Part shown: positions 48,676-58,352 of the stretch, in pieces
Numbering within the stretch: position 1 is the first letter of the stretch
Layout of the letters: every line of letters starts with the position of its first letter
Assembly: GCA_020635915.1 (NCBI GenBank)
Contig: JACJYU010000001.1
Coordinates: forward strand, 1,774,501-1,838,500
Reading direction: 5' to 3'
Source: Flammeovirgaceae bacterium
Lineage (GTDB): Bacteria > Bacteroidota > Bacteroidia > Cytophagales > Cyclobacteriaceae
Length of the DNA: 64,000 nucleotides
Made by a program: the position numbers and the translations under genes
The notes under the pieces: generated by a model
Told to the model about the DNA's origin: nothing
Database searches by the model: none
What the model saw: only the letters and a program-made list of their open reading frames with translations

Positions 48676-50166
48676 ATGAATAAGTTCTTTCAACTTGTGA
48701 TCGCGGCTATCCTGGGAAGTGGTATCACCATGGTGGCCAACCAATGGTATGGAAACGACAATAAGAATGTTAAGATTGAGCACATTGATGGGGTGCCGGC
48801 CACCTCAGTGGCATACACCGTTAACGAAAATGGCGAGGCCGTTCCCCTGGACTTTACGGGCACTGCCGATAAGGTGACACCTGCGGTGGTGTACATACGC
48901 TCCACACAGGAAAGGGGCGTGTACCGGAATTCGCCAGACCCCTTGCGGGAATTTTTTAACGGGCCTTCACCGATGCAACGGGGCCCCGCCCAAAGTTCAG
49001 GGTCGGGCGTTATCATTAACAAAAATGGGTACATCGTAACCAACAACCATGTGGTGCAGGGTGCCGATATCGTGGAGGTTACGTTGTCTGACAACAGCAC
49101 CTATAAAGCAGAGGTGATAGGCACGGACCCCGATACGGACCTGGCCGTGATAAAAGTGAACCAAAAGGATTTGCCCTATTTGTCTTTTGTGGATTCAGAC
49201 CAGTCAAAAGTAGGACAGTGGGTGTTGGCAGTAGGCAACCCCTTCAACCTCAACTCCACCGTTACCGCGGGGATCATTAGCGCAAAAGGCAGGAACATTA
49301 ATATTATCAATTCAAACACCCGTGGCGAAAACGAGCAATTGGGCAACACCGCCATTGAATCGTTCATTCAAACCGATGCGGCCATTAATCCCGGGAACAG
49401 CGGGGGCGCCCTGGTTTCATTGGACGGGGGGTTGTTGGGCATCAATACTGCCATTGCCAGTCCTACCGGGGCATATTCCGGATATGGTTTTGCCGTTCCT
49501 TCCAATATCGTGAGCAAAGTGGTGGAAGACCTCATCGCCTACGGGGCCGTGCAGCGTGGATGGCTGGGCGTTACCGTGCAGAATGTGACAAGCGACCTGG
49601 CCAAACAGGAAATGCTTGACCGGAACGAAGGGGCTTATATTGTGGATTTTGCTGAAAACAGTGCTGCCCGCGAAGCCGGGTTGCAAAAGGGCGATGTTGT
49701 GGTACAAATGGACGACAGCGAAATCAAATCCAGTACGGCATTGATTGAATATGTGGGGCAGAGAAGGCCCGGTGACAAAATTGTCATCAAAGTGGACCGC
49801 AAAGGAAAAATAGTAGAGGTGCCCGTGACACTTAAAAACAAGAACGGGGAGTTGGCCACCATCAGGCCCAAGGAAAAAGATGCCGTGGCCTCCCTGGGAC
49901 TGTCCATTGAAAAGGTGGACCAGAAGGTGTTGAACCGGTTGGACCTGAAGGGTGGCGTCCGGGTAAGCAAGCTTGAAAACGGAAAACTCTCCCGTTATAC
50001 CGATATGCGCGAGGGCTTTATCATTACCCACATTGACGACCAGGCCGTAAACTCCGTGGAAGAAGCCAACAGGATATTGAAGGACAAAAAAGAGGGTGAC
50101 CTTGTGACGTTTTCCGGTATTTACGAAGACTTTCCACGGGAATATATTTATGCCCTTAGGATGTAG
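48676..50166 (+). CDS. Deg/HtrA-type periplasmic serine protease
   Basis: A 496-aa trypsin-like protease with PDZ domain. An N-terminal TM/signal anchor (FFQLVIAAILGSGITMV) exports it. The triad is His in TNNHVVQGA, Asp in DPDTDLAVIKV, Ser in NPGNSGGALV. Two PDZ regions follow: PDZ1 beginning GWLGVTVQNVTS and PDZ2 near residues 405-495. Family members degrade misfolded envelope proteins. ATG 48676 is chosen over a TTG at 48664. Followed closely by a small YodC-like gene. Confidence 0.93.
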   Translation: MNKFFQLVIAAILGSGITMVANQWYGNDNKNVKIEHIDGVPATSVAYTVNENGEAVPLDFTGTADKVTPAVVYIRSTQERGVYRNSPDPLREFFNGPSPMQRGPAQSSGSGVIINKNGYIVTNNHVVQGADIVEVTLSDNSTYKAEVIGTDPDTDLAVIKVNQKDLPYLSFVDSDQSKVGQWVLAVGNPFNLNSTVTAGIISAKGRNINIINSNTRGENEQLGNTAIESFIQTDAAINPGNSGGALVSLDGGLLGINTAIASPTGAYSGYGFAVPSNIVSKVVEDLIAYGAVQRGWLGVTVQNVTSDLAKQEMLDRNEGAYIVDFAENSAAREAGLQKGDVVVQMDDSEIKSSTALIEYVGQRRPGDKIVIKVDRKGKIVEVPVTLKNKNGELATIRPKEKDAVASLGLSIEKVDQKVLNRLDLKGGVRVSKLENGKLSRYTDMREGFIITHIDDQAVNSVEEANRILKDKKEGDLVTFSGIYEDFPREYIYALRM

Positions 50167-50172
50167 GACTTA

Positions 50173-50358
50173 ATGAAAACGGAAATGAGAAGATTGTTTA
50201 AAAAAGGCGAGCGCGTTCGCAGCAGGATTGATGGGAAGGTGATGGAGGTATTGAAGTACATTAAGAACAACCTGGTTGAAGTGAAATGGTTTGACCTTGA
50301 AAAGAAAGAAATCAGGGTCAACAAAATAAAGGAAGACAAGCTTTCCAAGGCTGCCTGA
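50173..50358 (+). CDS. Small YodC-like (DUF2158-type) protein
   Basis: A 61-aa basic protein. The pattern KKGERVRSRIDGKVMEVLKYIKNNLVEVKWFDLEKKEIRVNKIKEDKL, with VRSRIDGKVMEV and VEVKWFD landmarks, looks like the YodC/DUF2158 beta-barrel. The function of this family is not known. It starts 6 bp after the protease stop and so is probably co-transcribed with it. Confidence 0.6.
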   Translation: MKTEMRRLFKKGERVRSRIDGKVMEVLKYIKNNLVEVKWFDLEKKEIRVNKIKEDKLSKAA

Positions 50359-50390
50359 AAAACTTTGGCATTTAATGAGCTTTGGAGTGT

Positions 50391-50441
50391 GCCGGCCTAC
50401 GGGGCGCAAATTATTTTGACGTAATCCGGAAGGCCGGCCTT
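50391..50441. terminator. Hairpin region between convergent genes
   Basis: GCCGGCCT (50391-50398) can pair with AGGCCGGC (50431-50438), and the second arm is itself a 12-bp palindrome (AAGGCCGGCCTT, 50430-50441) followed by GTTT. The two structures are alternative. It probably ends transcription on both sides. Confidence 0.5.
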
Positions 50442-50448
50442 GTTTCCG

Positions 50449-52821
50449 CTACTCGGCCCGCAATGATTTTACTGGATTGGCAAGGCCTGCCCTGATCCCA
50501 TGGATGCTGACGGTAAGGAATGATATGGCCAGGGCCATGCCTCCTGCAAAGGCAAAGGTGGCCCACCCAATACTTGTGCGAAAAGCAAAACCCTCCAGCC
50601 ATTGGGCCATGGCGTACCAGGCCAGTGGCACGGCCACTGCAATGGAGGCCAATACCAATGCGAAGTAGGACCGGGAGAACAACCCGACAATGCTGGGCAC
50701 GGACGCGCCCAGGGTTTTCCTTATGGCAATTTCTTTTGTGCGCAGCATTATGGTAAACGAGGCCAGCGCATACAACCCCAGGCAGGCCACAAAAATGGCA
50801 AAGATCGTAGCGTAGGTGAGTATCCTTATCAAATTGTCCTCAGGGGCATACAGTGCCTCCATCCTCTCGGCAGGGAAAAAATACTCGTATGCCTTGTCGA
50901 ATTTCATGGCTTGCCAGGTGGTGGCCATTTGCCCCAGGGTGGCCTCGCGGGCTTCGCCTTTAAGCTTCACGGAAATATACCGGTAGTTCCGTGCACTATC
51001 GCCACCAAAGTAGTGCACTATGGGCATGATGCGTTGCTTTAAGGAAGCGTAGTTAAAATCTTCCACTACCCCGATCACCTCCAACGGCCTTCTGGACATT
51101 GGGTAAAGCAATTTCTTGCCGATAGGGTCTTTCCATCCGATATCTTTTACCGCTGCTTCGTTCAGGATGATGGAGTTGTCGCGGTCATTTTGCGAATGGG
51201 GGATGAAGTTCCTTCCGGCAATTAGTTTAATGCCATAGGTGCCGAAATAATCCTCCTCCACGTCCGCCACCTGGTAGTCGAGTGGGTTGATGTCCTCTTT
51301 CCCTTGTGGCAGGAATAGGCTAAAACTTCCCGGGTAATCCCCGGGGATGCCATTGGACGCAGTAACGGAAATTACCCCCGGCAACTGGCCCAACTGTTCT
51401 TTGAAAGCGACAATTCGGGAAATGGCACTTTCCCGGTCTTCGAAATCGCGCACCGCTATAGGGATCACCACCACGTTGTCTTTGTCAAACTTTACATCGT
51501 ACCCGCGCATAAAACCAACTTGCTGGCGGATGATGGCCACCGCGCTTATCAGGATGATGGCCAGGGAAAACTGCAACACCACAAGGCCGTTGCGCACCAA
51601 CATGCTCCCTTTTTTGGCCTGTGCCCCTTTAAGCACCTCGCTGGGCTTGAAAGCGGATATGTAAAAAGAGGGATAGCTGCCGGACAACACACCTATGATT
51701 AGCCCTAGCAGGGCAAGGAGCCCAATGAGTTCGGGGTTTTCAACAAAATTGATGGGGATATCGAGGCCTATCAATGAACCAAAGAAGGGCAGGAGCATCT
51801 CAGCGAGCAGCCCGCCAATCACCAAAGCAAAGAAAGTGAGCAGGAGGGATTCGCTTATGAATTGCCTGACCAAACCAGGCCTGGTGGCGCCCATAACCTT
51901 TCTTACGCCCACCTCGGTCGTGCGCATTAGGGATTGTGCCGTGGCCAGGTTGGTAAAATTGATGGAAGATATGAGCAATATCCCAATGGCCACAATAAGC
52001 AAAGTATAAGCATACTTTTTCTGGTCTGTGAATTCATTGTTGTAGTCTTTAAGGGGAAGGAACAACACATTTCCCTGTTCGGCTTCATTGACGTATTTCT
52101 TCATGATCACGTTGGCCTGCTGCCGGATGGACTGGATGCTGGTGTTGTCGTCCAGCCTGACAAAGGAAGTACAAAAAGACCCTCCCCATAGGTTTTCGCC
52201 CAGGAACTGGTGGACAAGCCGGGTGTTAAGGGGGATAACCACTTCAAAAGTAAAGGAAGAATTTCCCGGAATGGCGCCAATGACCCCTGTCACCGTCCTG
52301 TCGTTGGAAAACCCCAGGTTGAGCACTTTGCCCAATGGGTCCTCCGCACCAAAAAATTTTTTGGCCACTGCTTCGGAGATGACGACCGAGTTGGGGCCGT
52401 CCAATAGCGTTTTGCGGTCCCCCGCCACCAAAGGGAACGAAAAGAAGGAAAAAAAGGAAGAATCGGCATAGGTGAGCCCTTGCTCAAACCTTTTGTCACC
52501 ATAGCTTACCCATGACTGGCCGGCCTGAAAAAACCGTGTGAAACTTTTTATCCCGGGCAAATCGTTTTTTGCCGCCTCCGCCATGGGAAACCAGGTGTCG
52601 TAGACGGGGATGCGCCCTGTTTCCGTGGCCCTGTCGCGGTACATGAAATAGATTTGGTCAGAACCTTTATGGAACTGGTCGTACGACAATACACTGAGGG
52701 CGTAAAATGTGATGAGGATGGTGATGGCAGTGCTTCCCGCAAGCCCAATGATATTGATAATGGAATAGGACCTGTGCTTGAGTATGTTCCTTATGGCAAC
52801 TTTGAAATAATTGGCGAGCAT
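50449..52821 (-). CDS. FtsX/MacB-type ABC transporter permease
   Basis: A 790-aa permease with duplicated MacB_PCD/FtsX architecture. The first TM is YSIINIIGLAGSTAITILITFYALSV. The central FtsX region has LLIVAIGILLISSINFTNLATAQS and RTTEVGVRKVMGA; the C-terminal one has LRTKEIAIRKTLGASVPSIVGLF. It lies 29 bp downstream of the next permease, same direction, so both are likely co-transcribed. Neither has an ATPase nearby. Their divergent neighbours are a sigma-54 activator and a histidine kinase, suggesting envelope-stress control. Confidence 0.9.
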   Translation of the reverse strand: MLANYFKVAIRNILKHRSYSIINIIGLAGSTAITILITFYALSVLSYDQFHKGSDQIYFMYRDRATETGRIPVYDTWFPMAEAAKNDLPGIKSFTRFFQAGQSWVSYGDKRFEQGLTYADSSFFSFFSFPLVAGDRKTLLDGPNSVVISEAVAKKFFGAEDPLGKVLNLGFSNDRTVTGVIGAIPGNSSFTFEVVIPLNTRLVHQFLGENLWGGSFCTSFVRLDDNTSIQSIRQQANVIMKKYVNEAEQGNVLFLPLKDYNNEFTDQKKYAYTLLIVAIGILLISSINFTNLATAQSLMRTTEVGVRKVMGATRPGLVRQFISESLLLTFFALVIGGLLAEMLLPFFGSLIGLDIPINFVENPELIGLLALLGLIIGVLSGSYPSFYISAFKPSEVLKGAQAKKGSMLVRNGLVVLQFSLAIILISAVAIIRQQVGFMRGYDVKFDKDNVVVIPIAVRDFEDRESAISRIVAFKEQLGQLPGVISVTASNGIPGDYPGSFSLFLPQGKEDINPLDYQVADVEEDYFGTYGIKLIAGRNFIPHSQNDRDNSIILNEAAVKDIGWKDPIGKKLLYPMSRRPLEVIGVVEDFNYASLKQRIMPIVHYFGGDSARNYRYISVKLKGEAREATLGQMATTWQAMKFDKAYEYFFPAERMEALYAPEDNLIRILTYATIFAIFVACLGLYALASFTIMLRTKEIAIRKTLGASVPSIVGLFSRSYFALVLASIAVAVPLAWYAMAQWLEGFAFRTSIGWATFAFAGGMALAISFLTVSIHGIRAGLANPVKSLRAE

Positions 52822-52850
52822 GGCAAACGGTTTGTTTATTTATAAATTCC

Positions 52851-55268
52851 CTACTCTTCTTTGAGTGTGTCAACGGGGTTTAGCGAAGCGGTGCGGATGG
52901 TCAGGTAGCCGATGGTGGCCCAGGCGAGCAGCAACGTGCCCAGCCCGGTGAACAGGAATGTCCAGATGTTCATGTCTACTTTGAACACAAAATTGCTGAG
53001 CCAGTTGCTCATGATCCACCAGGCCAGGGGCACGGCCAGCACGGTGGAGAGGGCGATCAGTTTTGAATAGTCTTTTACCAGGTTGGCCAGTAGGCGCACC
53101 AGGGGCGCCCCAAAAACCTTTCGAATGCCCACTTCCCTTTTGCGCTGGGCAAAATTGAGGGAAGCCAGTCCAAACAGTCCCATGCACGATATGATGATGG
53201 CAATGCCGGCAAACAGGGCGAACACCTGCCCCATTTTGTTTTCTGAAACATATTGTGCATTGATATTGTCATCCAGGAAAGAGTACTCAAACCCAAAGGT
53301 GTCATCGAATTTTTTCCAAACGGACGAGATGCGCGCAATGGTTTGCGGCACATCGTCCGCATTCAACCTAATGAGCACGGTATTGTAGTAGGGCAACCGC
53401 TGTATGATCACCGGGCGCACACGCTGGTGGAGCGACTGGAAATTGAAGTCTTTTACAACGCCTATGATGGTCCCCCGGTTGAGGTCTTCATCTTCTTCCA
53501 GCACGATCTCCTTCCCTACGGGGTGGGAAAGCCGGAGTTCACGAACGGCCTCCTCGTTCACAATGTAGGCGTTGGCCGTATCCCCCGGGAACAAACGGTC
53601 AAAGCCCCTTCCTTCCACCACGCTGAGCCCCAGGGTATTGATCAGGTCGTAATCAACGTACATTTGGGAGGCCTCGACACGGTTTTGCGGATCGGCCAGG
53701 GTGTATATCGGGTTTTGATTGAATTGCGAACCGGGCACATTGGACGTGGCGCCCACCTGGGCGACCCCTGGTATGCGCTTTAATTCGTTTTGCAAGGTTT
53801 CGAAATTCCTCCTCAGTTCCCGGGCCCGGAGGGGGACCAGCAACGTGGCATCTTTGGTGAAGCCCAGGTTTTTGGTTTGGATAAAATTGAGTTGGTCGAG
53901 GATGACGACCGTTCCCGAAATCAAAATAATGGCCATTGAAAATTGGAAGACCACCAGTAGCCTGGGGAACAGGCCCCCTTTTTTGCCGGCAACAAATTTT
54001 CCCTTGAGCACCAGGGCCGGGTTGAGGGATGACAAGGCCACCGAAGGATAAAGCCCCGATACAATGCCCGTGGCCAAGCCGATGCCCAGCAGGGTGGCCA
54101 ATAAAATAGGGTTGTGCAGCAAATCCATTTGCAGTGATTTGCCGCTCAAATAATTGAAGTACGGCAGCGACATTTCCAGGGCCAGGCCGGCCAACACCAT
54201 TGAAAATAAGGCCACCAAAAGGGACTCCCCGATAAACTGGAAAGACAATTGGGCTTTTACCGCGCCCAGGGTCCTGCGCACCCCGATTTCCCGGGCACGC
54301 CCTGCCGACTTTGCCGTGGTGAGGTTCATGAAATTAATGGAGGCAATGACAAGGATGATCAGGGCGGCCGCGGCCAGGATGTACACATATTCGATGTTGC
54401 CGTTGGGCTCCAGTTCCCACCGGAGGTGGCTGGTGAGGTGGATGTCCCTTATATTTTGAAGCCGGAACCCTTCTTTGTTTTTGATGGTGTTGCGAATGTC
54501 TTCATCGCTGGCATTGATGTATTGGTTTGCCCAGGTAAGGAGCTGGCTTTCCAGTTTTTTGGGGTCTGCATCGGGCCTAAGCTTTATGTAATTGAAATGG
54601 CCGAAATCCGCCCAGGTATAATAGGCACTGCCCGGGTCTTCGGCCTTCATGTGCACGTAGCTGGCCAGGGCCGATGCATGAAAGTGCGACTGCCGCGGGA
54701 AGTCTTCATAAACGCCTTCAATTTCAATGAGGTTTTCATCGCCATTGAAGGCCAGGAACTTTCCTACGGGGTCTTCGTTGCCGAAATATTTTCGGGCGGC
54801 CGATTCCGATAACATGATCCTGCCCGGGGTGCGGAGCACGGTTTTCCTGTTTCCCTTGAGTATTTTAAGGGGAAAGACGTCAAAGAAAGTGCTGTCTGCC
54901 GCAAGGATGTCCTTTTCGTTGTACTGAATGTCCTTTTCTAGGTTGCGCACCGAAAACGTCTGCCGGGTGAGCCCCGGCCCCCAAATGGGGGAAAGGGAAA
55001 CCGCACTGACCACCTCGGGAAAATCTTTTGCCAGGGCCTGCGCCATGGGGTGCGGGGTCCTGGTTTGGGGGTTGCCCGATTGCCAGTAAATGCGATAGAT
55101 ATTGGCAGTGGCAGGGTCGTAGCGGTCGTAGCCGGTTTCGTCCTGCACATACAGGAAAATCATCATCACCGAGGCAATGCCCACGGTGAGGCCTAGCACG
55201 TTGATCAGGGTGTAGGCCCTGTTCTTGAGCAGGTTCCTCAGCGTTATCAACAAGTAGCTTTTTAGCAT
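52851..55268 (-). CDS. FtsX/MacB-type ABC transporter permease
   Basis: An 805-aa permease of the same family. N-terminal TM YTLINVLGLTVGIASVMMIFLYV. First FtsX half with YILAAAALIILVIASINFMNLTTAKSAGRAREIGVRRTLGA; second with GLASLNFAQRKREVGIRKVFGAPLVRLLANL. First gene of a two-permease operon with 50449-52821. Upstream lies the 200-bp divergent region shared with the sigma-54 regulator gene. Confidence 0.9.
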   Translation of the reverse strand: MLKSYLLITLRNLLKNRAYTLINVLGLTVGIASVMMIFLYVQDETGYDRYDPATANIYRIYWQSGNPQTRTPHPMAQALAKDFPEVVSAVSLSPIWGPGLTRQTFSVRNLEKDIQYNEKDILAADSTFFDVFPLKILKGNRKTVLRTPGRIMLSESAARKYFGNEDPVGKFLAFNGDENLIEIEGVYEDFPRQSHFHASALASYVHMKAEDPGSAYYTWADFGHFNYIKLRPDADPKKLESQLLTWANQYINASDEDIRNTIKNKEGFRLQNIRDIHLTSHLRWELEPNGNIEYVYILAAAALIILVIASINFMNLTTAKSAGRAREIGVRRTLGAVKAQLSFQFIGESLLVALFSMVLAGLALEMSLPYFNYLSGKSLQMDLLHNPILLATLLGIGLATGIVSGLYPSVALSSLNPALVLKGKFVAGKKGGLFPRLLVVFQFSMAIILISGTVVILDQLNFIQTKNLGFTKDATLLVPLRARELRRNFETLQNELKRIPGVAQVGATSNVPGSQFNQNPIYTLADPQNRVEASQMYVDYDLINTLGLSVVEGRGFDRLFPGDTANAYIVNEEAVRELRLSHPVGKEIVLEEDEDLNRGTIIGVVKDFNFQSLHQRVRPVIIQRLPYYNTVLIRLNADDVPQTIARISSVWKKFDDTFGFEYSFLDDNINAQYVSENKMGQVFALFAGIAIIISCMGLFGLASLNFAQRKREVGIRKVFGAPLVRLLANLVKDYSKLIALSTVLAVPLAWWIMSNWLSNFVFKVDMNIWTFLFTGLGTLLLAWATIGYLTIRTASLNPVDTLKEE

Positions 55269-55373
55269 GGAAATGGGTTTTGCCTTTCCCCAATGCCACT
55301 AATATGCCAATTGTTTTAACTAATTGAAAATCAAGAATATATACTGGGCCTGGAAACGGGATTGGTTCATAAA

Positions 55374-55391
55374 GGAACAGTTATATGTTCC
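55374..55391. promoter_or_regulatory. Dyad in the divergent control region
   Basis: GGAACA (55374-55379) and TGTTCC (55386-55391) flank GTTATA. A partial third half-site, GAAACA, lies about 10 bp downstream. It is a candidate upstream activating site for the adjacent sigma-54 activator; no clear -24/-12 promoter was seen. Confidence 0.4.
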
Positions 55392-55468
55392 GTTTTGAAA
55401 CATTTCCATATCTTTATTTATAAAACCAAGCACCTGGGCCCGCACGCCACGAAGGCCCAGGCAATAAC

Positions 55469-56830
55469 ATGAAAACCCCTGCCCATATCCTTGTGGTGGA
55501 TGACGACCCCGACATTGTGCAGAGTGCCCGCGTGGTGCTGCGCCAGCATTTTGCCCGTGTGAGCGTGGCCTCCAACCCGCAACGGCTGCCATTTTTGATC
55601 AACACGGAGCGTCCCGATGTGGTGCTGCTGGACATGAACTTTACCGCGGACGTGACGAAGGGGAGCGAAGGGCTATTCTGGCTACAAAAAATACTGGCCG
55701 ATCATCCATCACTAAGCGTAATTATGGTAACGGCTTTTGGGGACGTAAAGCTTGCCGTGGAGGCCATGAAAATCGGGGCTGTTGATTTTGTGGTGAAGCC
55801 ATGGGAAAATGAAAAACTCATTGCCACGGTAAACTCGGCCTACCAACTTTCCCGGACCAAACAGGAGGTGGCCAAACTCAAAAGGCACCAAACCCGGATG
55901 GCGGAAGTATATGCCCAGGAGGGCCCTTCCATTATTGGGGATTCAAAGGGAATGAAAAAAGTGTTTTCGATGATTGAACGCGTGGCCGCCACGGACGCCA
56001 ATGTGTTATTGCTGGGCGAAAACGGAACAGGAAAAGAGCTTGTGGCAAAGGCCATTCACCTGCAATCGCACCGGTGCGGGGGCCCCTTTATAAAGGTGGA
56101 CGTGGGGGCCATACCCGAAGGCTTGTTTGAGTCCGAATTGTTTGGCCATGTGAAGGGCGCCTTTACCGATGCCCGGCACGACCGCATCGGACGGTTTGAA
56201 TTGGCATCGGGGGGCACATTGTTTTTGGACGAGGTCGGCAACCTGCCCCTGCCCTTGCAAAGCAAACTGCTTACGGCCTTGCAGAACAGGGTCATCGTCC
56301 CGGTGGGATCAAACCGGCACGTGCCCATTGACATCCGGTTGGTATCGGCAACAAATGCCGACATTAAGGAATTGGTGGCCAGGGAAAGGTTTAGGGAAGA
56401 CCTGCTGTACAGGATCAATACGGTGGAGGTCTCCATCCCCCCTTTGCGCGGGCGCCTGGAGGATATTCCCTTGCTGCTTGACCATTTTTGTTCCCTCTAC
56501 AACCGGAAGTACAACAAGTCCCTTGAGGTGGAAGTGGAGGCCCTGCAAGCCTTGTCAAACTATCCCTGGCCGGGGAACGTTCGCGAGTTTCAACACGCGG
56601 TGGAGCGGGCGGTGATCCTGTGCGAAGGCAAGCGGATAACGGCCGCGGATTTTCAGCTGCCCGGCCACCGCGGTATCCCCGCTGGGGACATGGTGAACCT
56701 CAGCAACATCGAAAGGAAGGCAATTGCGGATGCCATCGGAAAAAACAATGGCAACCTCAGCAAGGCAGCCAGGGAACTGGGGCTGGGCAGGACCACCCTT
56801 TACAGAAAAATAGAAAAATATGGCTTGTAG
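55469..56830 (+). CDS. Sigma-54-dependent response regulator (NtrC family)
   Basis: A 453-aa regulator with three parts. The receiver (residues about 7-125) has the acidic pocket ILVVDDDPDI, phospho-Asp in VVLLDMNF, and the K in VVKPWE. The AAA+ domain has Walker A GENGTGKELVA, the loop GAFTDA in place of the canonical GAFTGA, and Walker B GGTLFLDEVGNL, then PWPGNVREFQH. A Fis-type HTH ends it (LSKAARELGLGRTTLYRKIEKYGL). It lies 18 bp before its presumed kinase and divergent from two permeases, which it may control. The GAFTDA variant is, as I recall, common in this phylum. Confidence 0.93.
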   Translation: MKTPAHILVVDDDPDIVQSARVVLRQHFARVSVASNPQRLPFLINTERPDVVLLDMNFTADVTKGSEGLFWLQKILADHPSLSVIMVTAFGDVKLAVEAMKIGAVDFVVKPWENEKLIATVNSAYQLSRTKQEVAKLKRHQTRMAEVYAQEGPSIIGDSKGMKKVFSMIERVAATDANVLLLGENGTGKELVAKAIHLQSHRCGGPFIKVDVGAIPEGLFESELFGHVKGAFTDARHDRIGRFELASGGTLFLDEVGNLPLPLQSKLLTALQNRVIVPVGSNRHVPIDIRLVSATNADIKELVARERFREDLLYRINTVEVSIPPLRGRLEDIPLLLDHFCSLYNRKYNKSLEVEVEALQALSNYPWPGNVREFQHAVERAVILCEGKRITAADFQLPGHRGIPAGDMVNLSNIERKAIADAIGKNNGNLSKAARELGLGRTTLYRKIEKYGL

Positions 56831-56848
56831 GATATTAACCCATCCAAA

Positions 56849-58201
56849 TTGATACTTAAGGGCTTCCGGTTGAACATTGTGGTGAGGGTGGTGGTGGCCA
56901 CTGCCCTGGCGTGGATGCTTTCATACGTATTGACCAACAAGGAATGGTTCTTCACGCCTTTGGTCCTGGCGCTCTTATTGGCCATTTCCATTTGGAGCCT
57001 GGTCTATTACATTGAAAAGACCAACAAAGACCTCACGTACTTTATACTCTCCATCAAGCAAAGCGGGTTTACCGCATCTTTTCCCACAGGGAAAAAAGGG
57101 AAAACCTTCAAAAGGCTGTCGCAGGCTTTTAACGATGTGATAGAAGAATTTAGGAAAGTGGACCTGCAACGGGAAGCCCACTACCAATACCTGCAGACCC
57201 TTACGGAAAACATCCAGGCGGGGATAATAAGCGTGGACCATTTGGGGGAAGTGGCACTGGCCAACCCGGCCGCGCTGCAACTGCTGGGCGTGGCCCGGCT
57301 GCGCAACATCAAGGGCATTGAAAAAATCAACGGCAGGCTATACCAGGCGATGGTTGGGTTAAAGCCCGGCCAGCGGCAATTGCTAAGGGTGGTCATTGGC
57401 CAAAAGGAGGCCAGCCTTTCCATCCAGGCCAAGGAGTTGGTCATGAACGGGGCCTCCTATAAAATCATACTGGTGCAGGACCTGCGCCAGGAAATGGAGG
57501 AGCAGGAGGTGGACGCCTGGCAAAAGTTGATCAGGGTGCTTACCCATGAGATCATGAATTCCGTCACCCCCATTGTAGCGCTCACAGAGGCGGTAAACAC
57601 CATGCTGGTAGGGCCTGACGGGGAGAGGAGGGCATTGGAAAAGCTGGACAACGATGACAGGGAAGACCTTTTTGGAAGCCTCCAAACGATTGAAAAAAGG
57701 TCGAGGGGGCTGTTGCGGTTTGTAAACGCCTACAAGGATTACACCAAAACCCCGGAGCTGACGATGGCCAGGGTGGACATCACCGGCCTGTTGCACCAGG
57801 CCATCAACCTGCTCGCCCCGGGCGTTGAAGGGCACCATATAATGTTGGACAAAACGGGGATAGGGCAGGGTTTGACGGCACAGGCCGACCCGGCCTGGCT
57901 GGAGCAGGTCCTGATCAATGTTTTAAAAAATGCAATAGATGCCCTGGAGGGAAGGGAAGGTGCTGCGATAAAAGTCACGGCATCCACAAAAGGCCAAAGG
58001 ATGTACATCGCGGTCAGCGACAATGGCCCGGGCATGGGCAAGGAAACGTTGGACAAAATTTTTATCCCATTTTTCACCACCAAAAAAAACGGCACCGGCA
58101 TAGGGCTGGGCCTTTCCAGGCAGATTATGAAATTGCACCGCGGAAGTTTGACCGTGGCCAGCGAAGCGGGCAAGGGCACCACGGTGGTGATGGAATGGTG
58201 A
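56849..58201 (+). CDS. Sensor histidine kinase (NtrY-like)
   Basis: A 450-aa membrane kinase. Two N-terminal TM helices (residues about 9-25, 33-53) start the protein, then a PAS-like domain (YLQTLTENIQAGIISVDHLGEVALANPAALQLLG split by loops). The kinase core has H-box THEIMNSVTPIVAL, N-box VLINVLKNAIDAL, G1 DNGPGMG, F-box FIPFFTT and G2 GTGIGLGLSRQI. The only start giving the first TM intact is TTG 56849. It follows the sigma-54 regulator after 18 bp and forms a two-component pair with it. Confidence 0.9.
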   Translation: MILKGFRLNIVVRVVVATALAWMLSYVLTNKEWFFTPLVLALLLAISIWSLVYYIEKTNKDLTYFILSIKQSGFTASFPTGKKGKTFKRLSQAFNDVIEEFRKVDLQREAHYQYLQTLTENIQAGIISVDHLGEVALANPAALQLLGVARLRNIKGIEKINGRLYQAMVGLKPGQRQLLRVVIGQKEASLSIQAKELVMNGASYKIILVQDLRQEMEEQEVDAWQKLIRVLTHEIMNSVTPIVALTEAVNTMLVGPDGERRALEKLDNDDREDLFGSLQTIEKRSRGLLRFVNAYKDYTKTPELTMARVDITGLLHQAINLLAPGVEGHHIMLDKTGIGQGLTAQADPAWLEQVLINVLKNAIDALEGREGAAIKVTASTKGQRMYIAVSDNGPGMGKETLDKIFIPFFTTKKNGTGIGLGLSRQIMKLHRGSLTVASEAGKGTTVVMEW

Positions 58202-58352
58202 ACAGGCCGTGAACAATATTGCTTTGATAAGGGTTATTATTTCACTATCTCGCATGGCAATAACTTAAAAACAGGCCGCTATAAAAAAATTTGACATCCC
58301 TGCTTACTACCGCTCGTCCATTACCGGGAGGGTAAAAGAATCGAGGCGGAAC

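Noticed and set aside
58202..58352. Direct repeat AACAGGCCG (two copies) before ispH
   Set aside because: Only 9 bp, about 80 bp apart, with no dyad symmetry or association with a promoter; probably chance.
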